Shown here piece after piece: positions 8,628-18,343 of a stretch of DNA of 24,151 nt (position 1 is the first letter of the stretch; the number at the start of each line of letters is the position of its first letter). Under the pieces are notes generated by a model, which was given only the letters and a program-made list of their open reading frames with translations, ran no database searches and was not told the origin of the DNA. Origin of the DNA: Prasinococcaceae sp. CCMP 1430. Its lineage: Eukaryota > Prasinodermophyta > Palmophyllophyceae > Prasinococcales > Prasinococcaceae. The DNA is taken from assembly GCA_013416795.1 (NCBI GenBank), contig RQSC01001348.1:12219-36369 (forward strand), written 5' to 3'. Both the position numbers and the translations under genes were made by a program.

Positions 8628-10169
8628 ATGCACCTCCGCGTGGAGTGGGCGGCGAGCTGTGGGGCCGGTGTGAAGGACCTGGCTTGGGAGGGCGGAGGTG
8701 GCGGTGACGGCGTGCTCGTGGCGTGTATCGATGGCAGTGTGCGCCGCGCCGCCGTTGGGAACCGCAGCGGCTTCTTGGTGCTCGCGCAGGACCCGACGCG
8801 CAGCAGCGTGCGCGCGCTCTGCGTGGGCGCGGACGGCACGCTGTGCTACGCCACGATGGCGCGCTCGCTGGCACTCGGCGGGCGGGCGCATGCGCGCGCA
8901 CACGTCGACTATATCACATCGCTCGTGCCGCTGCCCGCGGCGCGCAGCACACAGCCAGTGCTGGTAGCGACGGCCTCCGTGGACGGTAGCGTGAGCGTGT
9001 GGGCACCCTCCGCGAACGCGTGCGTGGGCACGGCTAGCACATGCGCTGGCGTGCGCTCCATGTCCGCGCTGGCCGAGTGCGGCGGTCTACCGCCGCGCGG
9101 CGATGCCAATGAGGTGATGGTCGCCTGTGGCGGCCGCGGTGGGCTGGTAGGCGTGTGGCTTGGCGGCGGGGAGGCCATGTGGACGGTGGTCGGGCACACC
9201 GCCGCGGTGATGTGCGTGGCATTCGTGGGCAGCGAGCAGGAGGCCACGGACGAGGCCGACGGCGAGACGGAGGGCGAGCTTGCGCGCACGAGGTGCCTAG
9301 TGGCCCTCACAATGACCAGCGGGGAGGCCGTCACGGCCTGGCTCAATGTCTCAAGCGCCAACAAGCAGAGTGGGCAAGCGGTCGCGCTCGAGGAGCATGC
9401 ACGTATGGGTGGCCTTATCGACGCGACGTGTGCGCGCATGCGCGTGTGCCCCCCATCGTGCTTGGCGTCAGGAGGAGAGGATTGCGTGGTGCGACTGTGG
9501 GGGTGGACAGACGGCGCGCCGCTCGCGGTGCTCGCAGGCTTCAACGCGCCGGTGGAATGCATGATATCTCGAGACGTAGATGCGCGCGCAAATGGGCGCG
9601 CGGCTGTGGCAGTGGCCACGCTCGCTGGGGAGGTCAGCATGTGGGCGCAGAGGGAGGGCGAGGATGCTCACGTCGCCGAGGACGCATGCGCGGCGGCTAT
9701 GCGCGCAGACCTCACTGCGACGGGACTAGCGCACGCGCGCGCGGCAGCTGTGAGCGCTGATGCCACCACAGCGGCAGGAGCGCTCCTCCTCGATTGTGCG
9801 TGGGCGTCTGAGGTCGCGGCAGCCGCCATGCTGCCCTTCGAAGCTGCCGACAACCTCGCACGGCGAGAATTCGAGTGCCCGGTGTGCCTCGGCGCTGTGG
9901 ACACAGATGCGCCATGCGTGCAGCTCGCGTGCGGCCACGCTTTGCATGCGGCATGTGCGCTTCCCCTGATTGGCGAGCGGTGCCCACTATGCCGTGCGTT
10001 GTGTGCGAGCGGCTGCATCGGCGCCGGCACCACCGCGCAGGGTGTCGCGCGGCTTCTGTGCATGCGCGCCGACGCCGCACGCGGAGAGAGGGTGCTGGTG
10101 GAGGCGCAGGGCCTGCGGCGCGAACTCGCAGCCGCGCGCTCGCGCTCGCCTTCTCCCAAGTTCTTCTGA
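8628..10169 (+). CDS. WD-repeat protein with C-terminal RING-H2 finger (putative E3 ubiquitin ligase)
   Basis: Single exon, 513 residues. The first 380 residues carry about six WD-like blades: ATASVDGSVSVWAP, VACGGRGGLVGVWL, VVGHTAAVMCVAFVG, LASGGEDCVVRLWGW, VAVATLAGEVSMWAQ and weaker N-terminal ones (VKDLAWEG, VACIDGSVRR). At residues 417-455 is a zinc finger C-x2-C-x14-C-x-H-x2-H-x2-C-x8-C-x2-C (ECPVCLG, LACGHALHAAC, RCPLC), which fits RING-H2. A short basic, Arg/Ser-rich tail ends SRSPSPKFF. The inferred role is an E3 ligase whose propeller binds substrate, or a scaffold like the propeller-RING proteins of coat and SEA complexes (MIOS, WDR24, WDR59), though it is shorter than those. ATG 8628 is the first in-frame ATG before the propeller; the frame stays open upstream but in low-complexity sequence. 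Convergent with UBA1. Confidence 0.82.
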   Translation: MHLRVEWAASCGAGVKDLAWEGGGGGDGVLVACIDGSVRRAAVGNRSGFLVLAQDPTRSSVRALCVGADGTLCYATMARSLALGGRAHARAHVDYITSLVPLPAARSTQPVLVATASVDGSVSVWAPSANACVGTASTCAGVRSMSALAECGGLPPRGDANEVMVACGGRGGLVGVWLGGGEAMWTVVGHTAAVMCVAFVGSEQEATDEADGETEGELARTRCLVALTMTSGEAVTAWLNVSSANKQSGQAVALEEHARMGGLIDATCARMRVCPPSCLASGGEDCVVRLWGWTDGAPLAVLAGFNAPVECMISRDVDARANGRAAVAVATLAGEVSMWAQREGEDAHVAEDACAAAMRADLTATGLAHARAAAVSADATTAAGALLLDCAWASEVAAAAMLPFEAADNLARREFECPVCLGAVDTDAPCVQLACGHALHAACALPLIGERCPLCRALCASGCIGAGTTAQGVARLLCMRADAARGERVLVEAQGLRRELAAARSRSPSPKFF

Positions 10170-10190
10170 GGCAGCACGCGAACGCCTCCG

Positions 10191-10195
10191 TGTAC
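10191..10195 (+). terminator. TGTAC element after the WD-RING gene
   Basis: TGTACAGTATTAATTTTTT begins 22 nt after the stop codon, the most AT-rich spot in the 207 bp gap between convergent genes. On the minus strand the same region offers CTGTAG and CTGTAC about 160-185 nt after the UBA1 stop. Confidence 0.5.
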
Positions 10196-10376
10196 AGTAT
10201 TAATTTTTTGCTACAGTACGAATGTCGCAAGTGTCTGCCGCGACGAGTTTGCAGCGGGGCCGCGGTGTGGACAGGCGGGCGGGCGGGCGGTTGTGGGCAA
10301 GGGGTGGGCTGGGGGGGGAAGCGGGCAGGATAGTATGGAAGTGGCTGTCGCATCATCGTCGCGAGCGCTCTCGTGT

Positions 10377-13300
10377 TTAGCGCAGGAGCACTCTCACGCC
10401 GCCCAAGCCATCGACGTCGTCGTCATTGGCGTCGGTGCATGACAGCGAGAGCTCGAGCGAGGTCGCATCTGGTGGTAGCGCTGTCTTGGCGATCGTCGCC
10501 AACAGCTCCAAAAGGTGCGTCGCCTTGCGCTCCTTGAGTTTGGGCGGCGCCATGAAGTCCATGAATAGAAGGCTGCTGCCGTACGACACCATTGACACCT
10601 CGATGCCGTACTTTTCCTCGAAGGTAGCGATCATCGCGCCGAGGGTGGCATCGCATGCGCGGAGGTCCACCTCGAGCTTGTCCCACACCGAGAAGACCTG
10701 CGTGCCCTTGGCGGTGGCCACGGCAGTGCCAGCCACGCGGCGCGGCACGCAGCACACGAGCGAGGGCAGCGCAGTGTTTGCAAAGCTGTCGCGCCGAACT
10801 GCCAGCCGCGCCCCAAGGATGGCCTTTAGGATCTCCACCGTGCCGAGAGCTGCAATGAGGGAAGTAGCCGGAGGAAGCGCCGGCGCCACCCCGGCGGCAT
10901 CGCGCAGCACTTCGGCCCGCGTCGGCGGCGGGATGCGGTGATTGCGCGCGCGTAGCGCCGCGCACGCCTGCAGAAAATCCACGTGCCAGCGCGCCCCCCC
11001 ACGAGCGCGCGCGAGGGAGAGCGGCTTGAGGCGGAAGCCGACTAGCTCACCGGGCGATGGCAGTTCCTCCAGGAGCGCAGCGATGCGCGCTTCGACTGTG
11101 TCAGCCGCCTTTGTTCCTGCAACTTCAGCATCGGGGCCGTCTTCAATGGCCATCGACGAAGCTGACGCACTGAGGGGCAGAGTCTCGCTCGCGGGCGCCC
11201 CCATGTCGCCATCGGCGCTCGAGCCTCGGAGTGCACCGCGGACGGCCTCCTCGCCCGCGGTGCCATGCAGGCCATACACGTGCGCGCGCAGATTGGCCGC
11301 GGCACGCACAAAGCGGGCGTGCAATTCGTCGTTGGCATCCAGCGCAAGTGGCGTGGGGCAGCGCTTGACGCCAGCCCAAAATGGCAGTCCTTCAGTCGTG
11401 AGCGAGTCTGGCCCAAACTTGGACAGCAGAGCGTTCACCGGTGCTTCAAAGAGCTCCTCGAAGAGCGCGGCTGCCCATGCTGCACACTCTTCGAGTGAGC
11501 GCGGCCGACTGCGCCCCAACGAGTCGCGCACGCCGCGTAGTGCTCCCTCCGCCGCCTCCGCACCGTTGCGCCCGCGCACGGCAGCAACGAATTCATCTCG
11601 CCCATGCGAGAGGTACTCGTTCACCGCGCGCGGGCGTCCGACGAAGATGTCCTCGAAGCGCTCGCGCGCCCACACGCTCGCGTGCGCCGGCAGGTACGGA
11701 AAGTTGTTCAGCACGCACAGCTGCGGCTGCGCGCGTCGCTCAGGCGGGTCAGTGCTGGCCGAGTAAGGCTCGCTCTCGAAGGGCACCGCGGAGGTCACTG
11801 AACCTAGTGCACCGTTCACACCCACGTCCACCAGATTTCGTGACTGACCGAGGCAGAGCGCGTCGGCCGCAAGACGCGCCGCAGCGCCCTCTGCACAGCT
11901 CGCGAGCACCGCTCCTTTCGTCGCCATCGCCAGGCGGACTGCGCGCAGGTCGCCGCTGCTCGCACCGCCTGATGCTGACAGAGAGGCGTCTACTGCATGC
12001 GCGCTGTGCAGTGGCGCGCACGGCCCAATGCTGCGCACAGCCTCCACCGCCGCCGCCGCCCGGGTGACGCTCTGATCGCCGATCGCGTGCAGCACCTGGC
12101 GGCTGAGATTGCATTCGTCCGCATCGTCTCCGTCGACGATGGTGAGATCCCCCCCGCGCGCGCCGTCCGCGCCCACGCCGAGCAGCGCGAGATTCTTGAT
12201 CACCTCGCACCCCACCGCGGCGGCGCCGGCAACCACCACGCGAGCGCTCGCAAGCGCCGCGCGCGTGCCACCCCCAAGGAGTGCATCCTGCGCCGCGAGA
12301 GCCGGATGGATAGGCTGCGGCGAGGGTTCCTGCTCCGCAGACTGTGGCGCGTGCCCAACCTCAGACAGGAGTTCGGCCGCGTGGTAGGTGAACCACTGAT
12401 GCAGCGGCTGGTGCACGCGCGTGACAGCCTTGACCGCCTCCGCGGCGGCCACCGCGCCAGCCACCGTGGCGACGGGTGGCAGCGCATAGCCAGCACCGTT
12501 GTTCTCCATCGCACAAGCAGCGCAGGCCGCCAGGGCCGCGATGCCGGGCGACGAGCCCCCAGCGCCATCGCCGCCCTCACAGCCAGCCGAAGCATGCGTG
12601 CGCGCGAGCTCAAGGGGATTGCCACCGCGCGCGCAGTGTCGCAACACCGCGATCACCTCACGATCGGCGTCTGTGCTGAGGTCACCAAGCCTGCCAGGCG
12701 CAAGCGCCTCGTCGAGAGACACATGCGATCCGCACACGTTCCCTCGCACCTGCCGCAAGTAGCCGCTACCCGACACATACGCTTGGGTGCCCGCCGCGGC
12801 GGCGGCCGCGACGCCACACCCGCCCTCGCATTGCACGAGCAGCGTCGCGCGGCCAGTGACGGTGCAGGGCAAAGGCCCGGCGGCGTTGAGGGCGGCACCA
12901 AGCTCAAGCGATTCTCCATCCGTGCCTGCAGCCTCAGCTGCGTTGGCGCCCTCTGCGTCAACGGATGCGCTCTCGCAGGCAACAAACTCGGCGAGATCGC
13001 CGTCCTCCAAGCCGTGGCCACCCTCGTCTGCAATGGTGACGGTGAGCGTCACGCTGCCGCCCGCGGCTGCTCCACCGGTATCCGGCGTGGCATGGATGCT
13101 CTCAACTACACTCATGCGCGCGCTGGCGGATGCGTCTCCGTGTGACGCGATCGCAGGCCGCTCGTACTGGAAGCGCGCACCGAAGTCGGCGAACACAGCA
13201 CAGAGAGCGCCTCGTGCACACGCGGCGACATACGGCACGCCGTGCGTCCGGCAAATCGACGCGCGCGCGCGGCCTGTGTCACCGAGTGCGGCGCCCGTGT

Positions 13301-13769
13301 CATCGCATGCCACCACGACGTCGATCCCCGCCAGCATGTCGCTCGTCAGCCCCACCGCCTCCATTCTCTCTGCTCCCTGTTGCCCCGGGTCGCCGGAGAG
13401 TACGTCGATGGTGCACGTGGGATCGAGCACCGCCAGGCGGGCGACGTAAGCTGCAACGGCGTCACCATCGGCATCGGCCCTGCGGGAGAGGAGCGTGCAC
13501 GCGCGCGGCCTGCCGTTGAAGCTCAGCGCGACCCTGCCGACACCCGAGAGCACGAGCGCCGTGGCGGCCTCGGCGCCGGTCGCCTCACCTGCGCCAAGCA
13601 CGAGAACGGCCGCACGGCGCGCGGCGAGTGGCGCGGCCTGGCCGAGCGCGAGTGCTATGCGCGCGTGCGCGAGCGGAACGTCCGAGGCGCCACCGCCGTC
13701 GACAGCACCATCGCCACCCGCCTCGCAATCCACCACCATCGGGGACGCCATGCGTGCGTGTGCGCGCAC
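10377..13769 (-). CDS. UBA1: Ubiquitin-activating enzyme E1 (UBA1-like), single exon
   Basis: Activates ubiquitin: adenylates its C-terminus, then carries it as a thioester to E2 enzymes. The intron-free frame has 1130 residues; ATGs at 13769, 13751 and 13739 are all possible, and MASPMVVD (13751) is attractive. Domains in order: degenerate inactive adenylation half (residues ~30-200), FCCH-like region (DEGGHGLEDGDLAEF), active adenylation half beginning near 505 (VVVAGAAAVGCEVIKNLALLGVG; then TIVDGDDADECNLSRQVLH), catalytic-Cys domain with QLCVLNNFPYLPAHASVWA (Cys about 685), crossover and second adenylation stretch (HVDFLQACAALRARNHRIPP), and C-terminal ubiquitin-fold domain (FSVWDKLEVDLRACDATL, LLFMDFMAPPKLKER). 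Nucleotide-loop glycines read GAAAVG rather than GAGAIG, and a lysine-rich segment after NLSRQ lacks the usual KS. The Ala-rich, Gly-rich insertions make it a divergent copy. UBA6/UBA7-type alternatives cannot be excluded, but the UFD and Cys domain favour UBA1. Confidence 0.88.
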   Translation of the reverse strand: MRAHARMASPMVVDCEAGGDGAVDGGGASDVPLAHARIALALGQAAPLAARRAAVLVLGAGEATGAEAATALVLSGVGRVALSFNGRPRACTLLSRRADADGDAVAAYVARLAVLDPTCTIDVLSGDPGQQGAERMEAVGLTSDMLAGIDVVVACDDTGAALGDTGRARASICRTHGVPYVAACARGALCAVFADFGARFQYERPAIASHGDASASARMSVVESIHATPDTGGAAAGGSVTLTVTIADEGGHGLEDGDLAEFVACESASVDAEGANAAEAAGTDGESLELGAALNAAGPLPCTVTGRATLLVQCEGGCGVAAAAAAGTQAYVSGSGYLRQVRGNVCGSHVSLDEALAPGRLGDLSTDADREVIAVLRHCARGGNPLELARTHASAGCEGGDGAGGSSPGIAALAACAACAMENNGAGYALPPVATVAGAVAAAEAVKAVTRVHQPLHQWFTYHAAELLSEVGHAPQSAEQEPSPQPIHPALAAQDALLGGGTRAALASARVVVAGAAAVGCEVIKNLALLGVGADGARGGDLTIVDGDDADECNLSRQVLHAIGDQSVTRAAAAVEAVRSIGPCAPLHSAHAVDASLSASGGASSGDLRAVRLAMATKGAVLASCAEGAAARLAADALCLGQSRNLVDVGVNGALGSVTSAVPFESEPYSASTDPPERRAQPQLCVLNNFPYLPAHASVWARERFEDIFVGRPRAVNEYLSHGRDEFVAAVRGRNGAEAAEGALRGVRDSLGRSRPRSLEECAAWAAALFEELFEAPVNALLSKFGPDSLTTEGLPFWAGVKRCPTPLALDANDELHARFVRAAANLRAHVYGLHGTAGEEAVRGALRGSSADGDMGAPASETLPLSASASSMAIEDGPDAEVAGTKAADTVEARIAALLEELPSPGELVGFRLKPLSLARARGGARWHVDFLQACAALRARNHRIPPPTRAEVLRDAAGVAPALPPATSLIAALGTVEILKAILGARLAVRRDSFANTALPSLVCCVPRRVAGTAVATAKGTQVFSVWDKLEVDLRACDATLGAMIATFEEKYGIEVSMVSYGSSLLFMDFMAPPKLKERKATHLLELLATIAKTALPPDATSLELSLSCTDANDDDVDGLGGVRVLLR

Positions 13770-14045
13770 TCACCCGAGACCGCGCGGAGGGCCGCCGCGT
13801 CGCCTCGGCCACACCTACCCCCGGGACGCTCCCACCTCTCCAACCGCTCAACACCACCCGTGTCACGCCCACGCGTGCGCCGCCCCTCGCACGTGCGATC
13901 CGCGCCGCCCCTCCCTCACTACCCCCGCGCGCCGCCCCTTGCGCGCTGCGCTGCCGCGGCGCAGCGCGCGGAGTGTGGTGCCGGGCAGCGCCACTTTTTC
14001 AAGGATGTGAGTGCGTCGGCGCGGATGTGGGCGAGGGCGCCGGGC

Positions 14046-14069
14046 GGGGGGGGGGGGGGGGGGGGGGGG
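14046..14069. repeat. Pure G run of 24 nt
   Basis: Uninterrupted G tract in the UBA1 upstream region. Frames crossing it encode poly-Gly or poly-Pro and are not real genes. Confidence 0.9.
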
Positions 14070-14136
14070 ACGGGGGGGTGAGAATTAGCCTGGGCGTGTA
14101 ACGCACTGTTGTACATCGTCGTTTGCACGCGTGTAC

Positions 14137-14161
14137 ATGTGTGTGTGTGTGTGTGTGTGTG
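14137..14161. repeat. (TG)n microsatellite
   Basis: About twelve TG units, preceded by GTGTACA. It lies between UBA1 and the starch synthase. Confidence 0.9.
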
Positions 14162-14269
14162 GTTGTGCGTGTCCGTGTGGGTGTGGCGCTGTGGCGCTAG
14201 AGGGTGCCCTGCGCGGCCGTAGCTCATGGCGGCGGGCGGCTCTCGGCTCGCAAGCCGGCCGGGCATGGC

Positions 14270-14545
14270 ATGGCTGAGACAAAGCGCGCCTCAGCGACGG
14301 CGGCGCAGCTCTGTCGGCCTCCGCGTCGCGCGGAGGACCTGCTCCCGCCGGGGGTGAGCGATCCGTTGGCGGACTCCGAGGGCGTGGGCACGCGCCAGGC
14401 GCGCGCGGTGGGTGGCGGTGGCGGACGGCATGGCACGCGCGACCTGGGGGCGGCGCGCTGGGAAGGAGAGGATGCTATTTTACTGGGCGCGCAGGGCGCG
14501 TGGGCGTGCACTCTGTCCCAAGGCTCTACGATAGAGGTACAGTGA
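14270..14545 (+). CDS. Doubtful small ORF of 91 codons
   Basis: An ATG-initiated frame starting MAETKRASATAAQL and ending STIEVQ. I recognise no domain. Its composition is more balanced in acids and bases than the shadow frames around it, but it is short, and it lies in what should be the 5' region of the starch synthase. A GTACAG donor-like site sits at its very end, so it could also be a 5' exon. Equally it may be noncoding. Confidence 0.2.
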   Translation: MAETKRASATAAQLCRPPRRAEDLLPPGVSDPLADSEGVGTRQARAVGGGGGRHGTRDLGAARWEGEDAILLGAQGAWACTLSQGSTIEVQ

Positions 14546-14724
14546 TGGGGAACGACGCGGCGACCCAGCTCGGCACGCCGGCGACCTAGCGCCTGCGGCC
14601 TGAGCCTGTGGGCACGAAGGCCCCGCCGTGGCGCGCAGCGGCGTAGCCTGCGCGCAGCCCTCGCACGAACGCGAGGACGTCCTCGGCCCGGCCGCTCTCG
14701 GCCCCGTCGGCGCCCCAGTCTTGC

Positions 14725-16956
14725 ATGAACAGCCGCACCTCTGCGAGCACCTGCGCGGCGGCGGCGGCGTGCGCGTCCTCCTCGCCGTCCGTGCCCTCGC
14801 TGGAGGTGTCCCCCGAAGCGATCGCTGCGGCCGCCGCGGCGGCGCCCGCCGAGCCGCCCCTGCGGCCCGACGTCTTGCGCACGCCGCTGCGGCTGCCCGA
14901 GCGCCCCGAGCGCCCCGCGCGGATTGCGCCGCGCGCGCAGGGAGCGGCGCGGCGCCTGCCTGTGCAGGCGTCGGGTGTTGGGCTCGGCGTCCAGCGGGCT
15001 GACGAGCCGCCCGCCCTCCCAACAACCCCGTAACACCCCCTCGCCCCCGACCCCGTCCCCAATCCAACCGACCCCATCCCCAATCCTCGCCCACCCGCCC
15101 GCTGTCGTCCGCCCGCCTCCCTCCGACGCGCCGGGCGCGCCTCGCCGCCGCGCAGACACAGAGGTGGCGACCACCAAGGTCGCGACCGCCGCCGGCACGC
15201 TGGAGAAGGTCCTCGACCGCGTGTCGAGCACCCACGAGAACGGGCGGTGCCCCGCCGAGCGGCTACAGAACCTCGTGTTCGTCACGAGCGAGGTGGCGCC
15301 GTGGTCGAAGACGGGCGGGCTCGGCGACGTCTGCGGCAGCCTGCCGCCCGTGCTCGCGGCGCGCGGGCACCGCGTGATGGTGGTGGCGCCGCGATACGGC
15401 TGCTACGAGGACGCCATCGACACCGGGGTGGAGGTGACGATCTGGCTGAGCGGCGCACACCACACGGTGCGCTTCTTCCACTGCCAGCGCGGCAACGTCG
15501 ACTGGATCTTCGTCGACCACCCGGGCGCGTACCTGCGGGCCGGCAATCCCTACGGCGACGAGATGGGAACGTTCGGCGACAACCAGTTCCGATTCACGCT
15601 GCTCTCCATGGCGGCGCTCGAGGCGCCGCTCGTGGTGCCCACGGGCAAGGACGGCCTTCCGTACGGCGACGACATCATGTTCGTCGCCAACGACTGGCAG
15701 GCGGCGCTCGTTCCGACGCTCCTCGCCACCAAGTACCGCCCCCACGGATGCTACTGGCAGGCGCGCACGCTGCTCATCATCCACAACCTGGTGCGTGGCG
15801 TGGTTGCTGCGGTCGCTGAGCGCTCGCGGCGCGCCGTTGCCGCCGGCAGCCCGCACGCGCGCGCCGAGCCCGCGCGCGCCGAGCCCAAGCGCGCCGAACC
15901 CGCGCGTGCGACGCGCTGACACGCGAATGGCCGCGCTGCGCCCCCGGCGCCGGCTCCCAACAGTTTCACCAGGGCGTCTTCCCGCCCGGCACCTTCGGCG
16001 ACCTGGGGCTGCCGCCCGAATGGTACGGCGCCCTCGAGTACCAGTACCCCGAGCACCAGCGGCAGGGCTCGTACGAGGAGGAGGGCAGGAGCCTCAACTA
16101 CCTCAAGGCCGGCCTCACCACCGCCGATCGCATAGCGACCGTCTCGCCGGGCTACGCTTTGGAGATGACCTCGCCCCTCGGCGGCTGGGGGCTCGACGGC
16201 ACCGCCGGCTCGCGCTGGGAGAAGCTCGACGGCGTGTTGAATGGCATCGACGAGAAGGAGTGGAACCCGGCCACGGACAAGCTCATCGCTGCCAACTACA
16301 CGGCGCGTACCTACGCCAACGGAAAGGCGGAGTGCAAGGCGGCGCTGCAGCGTGAGATGGGGCTGCCGGAGAACCCGGAGGCGCCGCTGTGCATCTTCAT
16401 CGGACGACTGGATCCGCAGAAGGGAGCCGACATTGTCATCGAGGCGGCGCCGTGGATCGCCGACCAGGGCGCGCAGCTTGTCATGTTGGGGACGGGGCAG
16501 ACGCACCTTGAGCACGGCATGGCGGCAGCTGAACACGCGCGCAGGGACGCCGTGCGTGGTTACGTGGGCTTTAATGTCGCGCTCGCGCACCGCATGATGG
16601 CCGGGGCCGACATCTTGCTGATGCCCTCCCGCTTCGAGCCGTGTGGCCTCAATCAGCTCTTCGCGCTCAAGTACGGCACCGTGCCCATCGTGCATGCCAC
16701 GGGCGGGCTGAGCGACAGCGTGCGCCACTTCAACCCCTTCGAAAACTCGGGCACCGGCTGGACCTTCGATGACTGCTGCACCGACGCGCTCATCCACGCG
16801 ACGGGCTGCGCCATCGACACATATCGCCGCTTCCCCGACAGCTGGAAGGGCATCTTGCGGCGCGGCATGGGGACCGACGTGAGCTGGCGGCAGGCCGCCG
16901 AGAAGTACGAGCAGCTCTTCGTTTGGGCCAAGGCAGACCTGCCGCAGTGCAGCTAA
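14725..16956 (+). CDS. SSI: Soluble starch synthase, GT5 family, SSI/SSII type (3 exons)
   Basis: Elongates alpha-1,4-glucan chains from ADP-glucose in the plastid. Exons are 14725-14974, 15156-15790 and 15964-16956, giving 625 residues. Exon 1 starts MNSRTSASTCAAAAACASSS, Ser/Ala-rich with almost no acids early on: a good plastid transit peptide. It ends in phase 1 and joins an acceptor (CGCGCAG, after a long pyrimidine tract) to give QASDTEVATTK. Intron 2 (donor GTGCGT) splices in phase 0 to restore IIHNLFHQGVFPP. The ADP-glucose motif KTGGLGD (K about 135) follows FVTSEVAPWS. Further SSI/SSII signatures are VDWIFVDHPGAYLRAGNPYG, FGDNQFRFTLL, VNDWQA-type FVANDWQAALVP, IGRLDPQKGAD, RFEPCGLNQLFALKYGTVP (catalytic Glu about 520) and HATGGLSDSV. 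The second and third exons carry the complete catalytic core. Exon 1 is inferred, though the matching splice phases support it. Confidence 0.88.
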
Positions 16957-17303
16957 GCCGTCGCACTGGGCTGGCGCGGACGCTCGAATGCTTGCGCACG
17001 ACGTGCTCGCGCACGGTCGCCCCGTGCCAGCCGACCGTCTGCGCGCCAGCGCTCACCTTTTGACTAGCTACTGTCAGGTTTTGGCAGACAGCGCCCGGAT
17101 GATCCGCAGGCGCGCCGGCACGAGTAACTATAATTGTGTACCAACCTCGACGCGGCGTGGCGCGGACGCACGTCAATGTCCTGCGTGCAAGCGTCGCGTG
17201 GTGACCGAATGTATGTGTACAGAGTAGCATAATTTGACAACATGCGCAGGACCGAGGGGCGCCAAGGTGGATGGGCACACCCGCCGCTCCGCGCTCTCGC
17301 TGG
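16957..17303. other. Intergenic space between convergent starch synthase and transporter genes
   Basis: This 347 bp gap holds no recognisable gene. It contains AT-richer islands with TGTAC at 17137-17141 and 17216-17220 on the plus strand, and TGTAC on the minus strand at 17221-17217. Confidence 0.5.
17137..17221. terminator. TGTAC elements serving convergent genes
   Basis: Plus-strand TGTAC occurs at 17137 (180 nt after the starch synthase stop) and 17216. The palindromic GTAC at 17217-17220 also gives TGTAC on the minus strand, 83 nt after the transporter stop. They are inferred to be poly(A) elements because the motif recurs behind most genes here. Confidence 0.45.
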
Positions 17304-18310
17304 CTATCGCGAGCCCCGGCCCTCGGCATCGGTGTCGGCGCCACCTCCGATGACGCAAGCGCCGACGATCAGCGCGCCTCCTGCGGCGCCATGTGCGCCG
17401 AGGCTCTCCCCGAGGAAGGCGGCTGCGAGCGCCGCAGCTGCCAGGGGCTGCGCCGAGTAGAAGAGGTTCGCGCGCGGCGCTGAGATGGCTCTCTGCGCGA
17501 AGCCCTGCGCCCAAACCGTGTATGCTGAGGGCACGACGCCGTTCCACGCCACCAATGCGCACACTGCGGCGATGGTGTGGGGCCCAGCCACAGCGAGCCC
17601 GTCGAGGGTCGGCACAACCTCAAATATGCCGAACGCCACGCCCGCGAGGACGACCGCCAGCGTGAGTGCGGCCTGCGTCGCGGCCTTCACCCACGCGAGC
17701 TCGAGTGGCACGCAGGCCGCCGCGAAGCCCTGCAGGCGCACGACATGCATGGCGAAGAAGGCGGCGCTCGTCAAGGCGAGTGCGTCGCCAAGCGCGTGGC
17801 CCGGGGGGAGTGCGGATGCGGGCGCCCCGCCGCCGCCGAAGGACAGCAACGCGATGCCGGAGGTTGCCATCGCGCACGCAAACCATGTGCGGCCGCTCAC
17901 CGCGCGCCTGCACAGCGCCGCCTCGAGCATGGGCACGATCACCGTGGTCGCCTGCACGAGGAAGGCCACGCGGCTCGCCGTCGTGAGCGTGAGCGCGTAC
18001 AGCTGCAGCGAAGAGCCCATGAATAGCCACGCGCCCAGCTCAGCACCGCCGCGTAGCGTGAACGCGCCGGGGAGCGCGGAGGGCGCAGGGAGCGATGCCC
18101 CGCGGCCCCCGGCGGTGCGCACCGCCCGTGCCGCGCATACCGCCGTGAGCGCCGCGAGCGACGCGGCCTGTATCCCCGCGTTGATCGCCGGCGGCGGTGG
18201 CGGGGGCACTCCCGCGGCGACAAATACGTTGAGCATAAGCACATTGACCACCGCCCACGTGCCCCACGCGAGGGGCACACTGGTAAGCACCAGGGTCTCC
18301 GCGAGTGCGC

Positions 18311-18343
<33 letters not shown>

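Larger units (their letters stand above)
13770..14269. promoter_or_regulatory. 5' region of UBA1 with G24 tract and (TG)n repeat
   Basis: No protein is recognisable. It contains a pure 24 nt G run (14046-14069), which is C on the UBA1 sense strand 277 nt upstream of its ATG, and a TG microsatellite at about 14137-14161. It probably holds the UBA1 promoter and part of the regulatory region for the plus-strand starch synthase. Confidence 0.4.

Noticed and set aside
10942-13145. Long plus-strand ORFs opposite UBA1
   Set aside because: Antisense shadows of the E1 reading frame, Ser/Arg-rich and without motifs.
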